Of a DNA stretch of 6,881 nucleotides, positions 6,832 to 6,881 are shown piece after piece (position 1 is the first letter of the stretch; each line of letters starts with the position of its first letter). This DNA comes from Cyclobacteriaceae bacterium (GTDB lineage Bacteria > Bacteroidota > Bacteroidia > Cytophagales > Cyclobacteriaceae): assembly GCA_030637245.1 (NCBI GenBank), contig DAOVVI010000082.1:1-6881 (forward strand), read 5' to 3'. Below the pieces are notes generated by a model. It had not been told where the DNA came from. It searched no databases and was given only the letters and a program-made list of their open reading frames with translations. The position numbers were made by a program, and so were the translations under genes.

Positions 6832-6881
6832 ATGCTTTTCCTATTCTTTTTTCATAGTTCCCAAACGACACATTGTTGTGG
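6832..6881 (+). other. Possible start of a gene running off the right edge
   Basis: GGAGGG (6821-6826) lies five bases before ATG 6832, an unusually good Shine-Dalgarno match for this window. Sixteen codons (MLFLFFFHSSQTTHCC) are open to the edge. On the opposite strand another short frame (ending KRIGKA, stop at 6830-6832) is open to the edge as well. Neither can be decided from so little sequence. Confidence 0.2.

Noticed and set aside
6763..6881. CCACAAC (6763-6769) and GTTGTGG (6875-6881) as terminal inverted repeats of a small element
   Set aside because: Only seven bases match, with no target-site duplication visible and the second arm at the window edge.
1..6881. CRISPR arrays, tRNA or rRNA genes
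   Set aside because: There are no regularly spaced direct repeats and no cloverleaf or rRNA-like sequence on either strand.

Overview
The window looks like a stretch of Bacteroidota chromosome, probably Cytophagales-like; this assignment is inference. Four things point there: the AT-rich base composition; a TATGTTTG element of the Bacteroidota -7 type (TAnnTTTG) in front of the only gene with a clear promoter; a decayed integrase of the Bacteroidota tyrosine-recombinase type; and a DUF4407 membrane protein, a family common in that phylum. The pyrophosphatase would also fit Leptospira-like lineages, so the assignment is not absolute. Genes are sparse, and much of the window is non-coding or eroded sequence.

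Left part (1-1443). An unrecognised minus-strand open frame runs off the left edge. It is followed by AT-rich sequence and then a decayed N-terminal piece of a tyrosine recombinase (about 302-722), which has an in-frame stop and at least one frameshift. At 813 a small exported protein begins. Its natural C-terminus continues in the +1 frame after a six-T run (1147-1152), so the gene is either freshly frameshifted, misread, or recoded.

Centre (1444-3843). The main gene encodes a 799-residue exported, probably lipid-anchored, metzincin-type zinc metallopeptidase. It has a complete HExxHxxGxxH site, a downstream Met-turn-like CAMRY, and an Asp/Asn-rich calcium-binding-like segment in front of the catalytic part. 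A 639-base gap follows. It holds only short minus-strand open frames, one of them broken by TGA, and small hairpins.

Right part (4483-6881). A DUF4407 membrane/coiled-coil protein on the plus strand converges with a complete family I inorganic pyrophosphatase (ppa) on the minus strand. The 368 bases between them contain a short tandem repeat. Behind the ppa promoter lies a visibly GC-richer block (about 6524-6760) of nested hairpins and short repeats that looks like an interspersed element. The last 120 bases are unresolved.

The genes do not form an obvious joint pathway. The two exported proteins share a strand and lie 129 bases apart (counting the shifted frame), so they could be co-expressed. 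ppa is a housekeeping gene, and DUF4407 has no assigned function. I see no convincing new multi-gene system. The most unusual items are the T-run frameshift, the architecture of the metallopeptidase, and the remnant-rich intergenic sequence.
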